Assembly (NCBI GenBank): GCA_003996215.1
Contig: QJPP01002918.1
Span: 1-64,000, forward strand
Length of the DNA stretch: 64,000 bases
Origin: Jaltomata sinuosa
Taxonomy: Eukaryota; Streptophyta; Magnoliopsida; Solanales; Solanaceae
Direction: 5' to 3'
Within the stretch, counting starts at the first letter, position 1. The number at the start of each line of letters is the position of its first letter. The notes under the pieces were generated by a model that saw nothing but the letters and a program-made list of their open reading frames with translations, did not search any database and was not told where the DNA came from. This document shows, in pieces, positions 59,808 through 64,000 of the stretch. The position numbers and the translations under genes are program-made.

Positions 59808-60783
59808 TGCTAAATCAGAAGTCTTAACAAGCAAAAAGTAGTCTGACTTATGAAAGTCAAGAGGGGGTGAATTGAAAATTTCTTACCATCAAGTCGCCTA
59901 TGGATACGCATTAGTCGACTTACTTGCAAATTAGTTTGATAAGCAAAATATAATAAAGTATAGAAACTGAAGATAAATAATAACACAATGTTTTTATACT
60001 TGTTCAGATCACCGATATGGTGCCTAGTCCAGTCCCCTTGGGTTTCAAGAGTTTTCTTTAAAGCTTTTGAATGAAAGGGTTTACAACGAGTTTTACTTGA
60101 CAATCTCAGATTGTCTTCCTTGATCTTTGTAGTTACACAGCCTCTACCTATAAAACTAGTACTGACTTTTTTTTCTTTTGATTACAATTGTAGACTCAAA
60201 GGAGTGCAAAGTATTATAAACGATAAAATCTAGGAAGTAGTCTTGTTCAAGAGAAGTTGCGTGATTTTCTTCTTGCTGGCTTGCATGCTTTTATTCTTAT
60301 GTAGGTAGGTCTTCTTTTGCTCGTAAAAGAAAAACCCAAGGGAATTATGCTCAATCAAGGATTTAGTTTTATTCCTTGATTGAGGTCTTCAATCAATCAC
60401 ATCCGTATTAGATACGTTCGTAATTCTTCTTCCTTTTCTGATCATAGTACTCTTCCTTGTGTGGAGGCTTGATTTCTTCTTTCTTTTCTAATCATAGTAA
60501 TCTTCCTTGTGTGGATGCTTGATTTACTTACCTTGTACTTTTGATATCTTCCCGTGATCTTAAAATCTACTGGATCACCTCCTGATGAATCTGCTGGATC
60601 ATTGACTTTCTTGATTTCTGGATATTATTTTGTGGTCACTTCCTTGAATTTTGGAGGATTTTCTGATTCTTTGCCTTTGCGTCATTTTGCTTGAGACTCC
60701 TTGAGGCTTGCTGTTTCTTTTTGACTGCAACATACTAGAGGATTAGTTTTTTCATTATTAAAACTGATTTAGGGAGGCTAACA
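59808..60783 (-). repeat. 3' LTR of the copia element
   Basis: On the minus strand it starts TGTTAGCCTCCCTAAATCAG directly after the polypurine tract. The far end is placed at TGCTAAATCAG (plus strand, 59808) because integrase similarity ends there; this is approximate. Near the end it contains the phrase AATTCACCCCCTCTTGAC, often seen near the end of Sirevirus LTRs. Confidence 0.7.
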
Positions 60784-60796
60784 ATCTCCCCTTTTT
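60784..60796 (-). other. Polypurine tract of the copia element
   Basis: The minus strand reads AAAAAGGGGAGAT immediately before the LTR start, the usual plus-strand primer site. Confidence 0.85.
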
Positions 60797-61440
60797 GATA
60801 ATGACAAATAAAGTCACAAATTCATATATAGTCGACTTCCCTGTTGGTTTGTTTAGCTCCCTCTTTCTTGGTGTTTCTCTGTTTAGCTCTTCAGCTCCCC
60901 TTTTCTTCTTAAACTTGTGAGAGATGTATTTTCTCCCCCTTTGGCATAGTAAAAAAGAAACACATACACATATGCATATATGTAACACACAAATAGCACA
61001 CAGATAGTAAACAAGTCAAAAGAGCAGATAAGCAAGAGAACAAGCAGAGTTAGGGGTATACGGAACCCTGATTACAAACCCAAAAGAAAGATGTTTAATA
61101 GGAAAAGACCCCCATGGCAGAGTTTAAAAAGAAGATAAAGTCAATTTTTCTGGAGAAAGTACTTTAGAGTATTGTGCATTTTTCTGTAGGAGGTATCATA
61201 GGAACGCTCCACATTCTTGCAGAAATTTGAGTAAGAGGTCTAGACTATCATAGCTAGCTCAGTTTGAGATGAGTCAGCCTCCTTTTTAAGGGAGCTGACT
61301 TGCTTCAAATCTTGTTGACAGAGGACACCCCTTCCTGCTTCAACCCATCCATAGCAATACGGATCTTACCAACATCTGCACTTGATTCTTTACCCAATTC
61401 AAGAACTTTCCAACTGATTGCTATAGAGCATTCATTCCTT
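60797..61440 (-). other. Region between extra ORF and polypurine tract
   Basis: The minus strand near 61150-61440 has charged, heptad-like residues (for example LELGKESSADVGKIRIAMDG) that look like the decayed coiled-coil tail of the extra ORF. From 61130 to 60797 no coding is recognised. Confidence 0.5.
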
Positions 61441-62640
61441 CCTCGATTGTTTAAAGGCGGTCCTTGATCACTTCAACTTTCTTGAATAGAAGAGATGCGG
61501 AGTCTGTAGAGATTCGGGTGGTCTTGACAAGATCTGGTTTTGGCTTGGCTGCATCTTTCTTGCACCACTTGTAGTCCATCAGTGTGTACCCCATGCTGGA
61601 GAAGGTTCTAGAGTCATTGGTGGCTGATATCTCCACTGCCTTGTAGCTGGATAGGTCAACTAGAGAGTAGACTAGTATCCTGGAAATCAGCAGACCATAT
61701 GGCAAAAACTTGCAAAAGCATTTGTATCTTTTGCACTATCCAACATATTTTCACAAAACCAGGTGGCCCAGTTAATGCGGTATTTCTTAAGTAAGCAGTA
61801 GAGAACAAACACATCCCTGTTGGAGATGGAACTAAGAGATCCTTTTTTGGGAACCAAAGTTGTAACAATCATATAGGCAAGTATACGATTTTCAAAACAC
61901 ATAGAAAGAGGACCAAAATTGGACAAATCAATACCAGATTCAACCACTGCTTCTATTGCAGCCTCTAGAGATAATTCAAAATCCTCGGGTCACACCACAT
62001 TTATATACGGAACTACACCAGAGAATTTTGTCCCAAAATCCTTTTCAAATAGAAAATCATTCACAATAATCTGATTCTCCAAAACTAGGGTTTCCAGTTC
62101 ATGACTATCTTTAGAGATACAGAGATTTGCATAGAACAAGCGAACAAGTTTTTCATAATACTCCAGACCACAGAGTTTCAGCAATAGAGTTAGTTTTTGG
62201 GCTTTGAAGAATGTACTTATAGGGAAGTGTATTTCTTCTAGTTGTTCCAAATTTATCACCCAACCTGGAATAATTTGTCAGTTCTTGAAGGACTCAAATT
62301 TTCTCTTTTGATCGGCACCCCAAAATTTGTGCATGTCTTCAAGAGAGAGTGAATTTGTTATATTAGCATGCAATTTCTTATTGTCATTTTTCTTTCCATT
62401 TGAAGGGCATTTCTTTAAGGCAAGAGAGGATATCAGAATATGAGATTCTCCCTCACATGAGTCAGAGGAGAGAGACATGATGTTAGGATCTTGAGAAAAG
62501 GTTTTGTCTTCAAAAGGAGGAAGAACGAAAGACCCCATGGACCTTGTTCTAGTAATTGAGAGAAGAGAAGATAGAGAGTATAAGGAGAAAAAGAGATAGT
62601 GGAAGAAGGGCGACAAAGGAGGGTATATGAGAAAGGTTTG
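61441..62640 (-). pseudogene. Extra ORF downstream of RNase H in the copia element
   Basis: Minus-strand frames join into one protein with lesions: an N-terminus with MGSFVLPPFEDKT (start likely at about 62538), then past a TGA at 62278-62280 GWVINLEQLEEIHFP and EYYEKLVRLFYANL. Next come ENQIIVNDFLFEKDFG, past another TGA near 61986 GIDLSNFGPLSMCFENRI and LVPKKGSLSSISNRDVFVLY, and after a frameshift near 61700 LPYGLLISRILVYSLVDLSS. The 'LVRxFYANL' and 'RDVFVLYCLLKxxxINW' phrases fit the putative plant transposon protein domain, here placed where Sireviruses carry an env-like ORF. No clear signal peptide or membrane anchor was seen, so envelope function is not supported. Confidence 0.7.
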
Positions 62641-62829
62641 GGAGAGTGTAAAAGGAAAGTGAAGGGTTGATTAAGAGAAAAGACGATGTTGGTCAGGGAG
62701 AAGTGACGCTTAGAAAGAAACCAAATATTGAAAAAATATTTTAAGGGAAACAAGGAGAGAAAATTAAAAAAATTTAACTAAAGCAGGCAATTCCTAAGCA
62801 ATTTCTAAGAAAACAGAACCTTTATTCTA

Positions 62830-64000
62830 AAAGTAGTTTTGTAAAATTGTAAGCTAGTTAATTCTCGAAATCAATAAGTTCAAGCACAAAATCTCCATTT
62901 TCAACATGGTCTCTAATGAAATGATGCTTTATGTCTATATGCTTAGCCCTAGAGTGATGCACAATATATTTAGAGAGACTAATTGCACTGGTGTTATCAC
63001 ATAAAATAGGAATAAATTCAAAAAATAAATCATAATCAAGTAGTTGATGCATCATCCATAATAATTGAGTACCGCAACTACCAACTCCAAGGTATTCTGA
63101 TTCTATAGTAGAGAGAGCTACTGAGTTCTATTTCTTGCTATGCCAAGAAATTAGTGCTACCCCAAGAATTTGACATGTTCCACTAGTACTTTTTTGATTA
63201 GTCTTATCACCTGCAAAATCTGCATCTGAATAACCAATTAGTTTAAAACTAGAGGAGTGGGGATACCATAGTCTGAGATCTTGAGTTCCAATGAGATATC
63301 GTATTATCCTTTTAATAGAAGTAAGATGTGACTTCTTTGGAGCTGATTAAAATCTAGCATATATGGACACACTAAATATGATATTTGGTCGACTTGCTAT
63401 AAGATACAATAATGATCTTATCATTCCCCAGTCTATCATTTCATCCACGTCCTTTCTAGGTTTATCGGTTTCCAAACAAGTAAAAAGGATCATAGGAGTG
63501 CCATAAGGCTTTCCTTTTTCCATGCTGAACTTTTTGATGAGTTCCTTTGTATACTTGCTTTGACTAATGAAAGTTTCACGTGACGATTGCTTGATTTGTA
63601 ATTCGAGGAAGAATGTGTGTTCGCCCATTAAGCTCATTTAAAATTCTCCTTTCATAAGATTTTCAAAATTCTCACAGAGAGATGGGTTAGACTACCAAAA
63701 ATAATATCATCAACATAGATTTGTACGATAAAAATATTTGTATTGAGTTTCTTTGTAAAAAGGGTGGGGTTAATTTTTCCTCGTTGAAATTCATTGCTCA
63801 GTAGTAAGTTACTAAGTCTTCCATACCAAACTTTGGGGGCTTGTTTAAGACCATAAAGTTTTTTAGAGAGTTGAAAACATAATCAGGACAAGAGGGATTT
63901 CCAAAACTAGGAGGTTGCTTAACAATAACATTTTCTTTTATAAAACCATTTAAAAAAAGTACTTTTAACATCTATTTGAAAAAGCTTAAAGTATTTAAAA
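62830..64000 (-). pseudogene. Copia reverse transcriptase and RNase H
   Basis: From the right: QAPKVWYGRLSNLLL-like sequence, the catalytic YVDDIIFG near 63697-63722, TFFLELQIKQ, IDWGMIRSLLYLIASRPNII (63347-63637). Then RNase H with GYSDADFAGDKTNQKSTSG near 63180-63240, TIESEY near 63100, and the C-terminal signature HHSRAKHIDIKHHFIRDHV (62858-63055). A one-base frameshift upstream of KLYGLKQAP (about 63875), and stops near 63347 and 63130, interrupt it. The order and motifs are those of Ty1/copia pol; the enzyme would copy the element RNA into DNA inside particles. Confidence 0.92.

Larger units (their letters stand above)
59808..64000 (-). mobile_element. Sirevirus-like Ty1/copia element, 3' part
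   Basis: From right to left (5' to 3' on the minus strand): reverse transcriptase, RNase H, an extra ORF, a polypurine tract and an LTR. An additional ORF after pol in a copia element is a feature of the Sirevirus (Maximus/SIRE) lineage. The element inserted into chromovirus sequence on the left; the right side, with the rest of pol, gag and 5' LTR, is outside the window. Confidence 0.8.

Noticed and set aside
1..64000. tRNA or rRNA genes, and intact host genes
   Set aside because: The only tRNA-like sequences seen are 12-base primer-binding sites of retroelements; no cloverleaf, rRNA or complete host coding region was recognised by eye.

Overview
This 64 kb window reads as repeat-rich, intergenic plant nuclear DNA, most likely from a nightshade relative (Solanaceae). 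I see no intact host gene, no rRNA or tRNA gene and no CRISPR array. The family assignment rests on general recognition: long Ty3/gypsy LTRs of the TGTAACACCCC and TGTCACGACC types, an RTE LINE ending in a (TTG)n tail after a CCCCAGACCCCAC-type 3' end, and Sirevirus-like copia sequence. No database was searched and the species cannot be named from this sequence.

Layout, left to right. 1-9931: a minus-strand gypsy LTR, a short 180-bp satellite array (2611-3249), a second minus-strand LTR fragment (3250 to about 6335), then the 3' half of a plus-strand gypsy chromovirus (broken integrase and chromodomain plus 3' LTR, about 6340-9931). 9932-11560: a MULE transposase remnant on the minus strand, followed by a degenerate tandem-repeat field. 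12919-17755: a 5'-truncated L1-type LINE with RNase H, flanked by an 11-bp target duplication. 18100-22460: Helitron-like ends and a hAT-like element (19654-21495) that hosts a Tourist-like PIF/Harbinger element (19916-21108). 22460-25758: a small MULE-type inverted-repeat element split by a solo gypsy LTR, with clean target duplications on both.

27875-35590: a gypsy element with a 3.8 kb 5' LTR, a PBS, a gag remnant, no recognisable pol and a truncated 3' LTR, sitting in an older hAT-like remnant. 37770-39121: the 3' end of an RTE LINE with an open 311-codon reverse-transcriptase tail. 39870-40119: a Stowaway-like MITE. 40408-51180: a minus-strand gypsy complex with the order LTR, internal region, LTR, second internal region, in which the central LTR is shared by two internal regions. 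51181 to about 57600: a minus-strand retroelement of unusual type with its own 1.5 kb LTR and an ORF resembling the 'putative plant transposon protein' domain; it is interrupted by another solo LTR (52730-55100) of the same family as the one at 22727. 57600-59807: another chromovirus pol end in which a 607-bp stretch of integrase is present three times in tandem. 59808-64000: the 3' part of a Sirevirus-like Ty1/copia element (reverse transcriptase, RNase H, extra downstream ORF, polypurine tract, LTR), running off the right edge.

Every coding region seen belongs to a transposable element and almost all are broken by stops, frameshifts or truncation, so no pathway or operon is present. The useful content is the nesting order, the target-site duplications and the rearrangements (shared LTR, integrase triplication, related accessory ORFs in two unrelated retroelements). 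Boundaries described as approximate were placed by eye.
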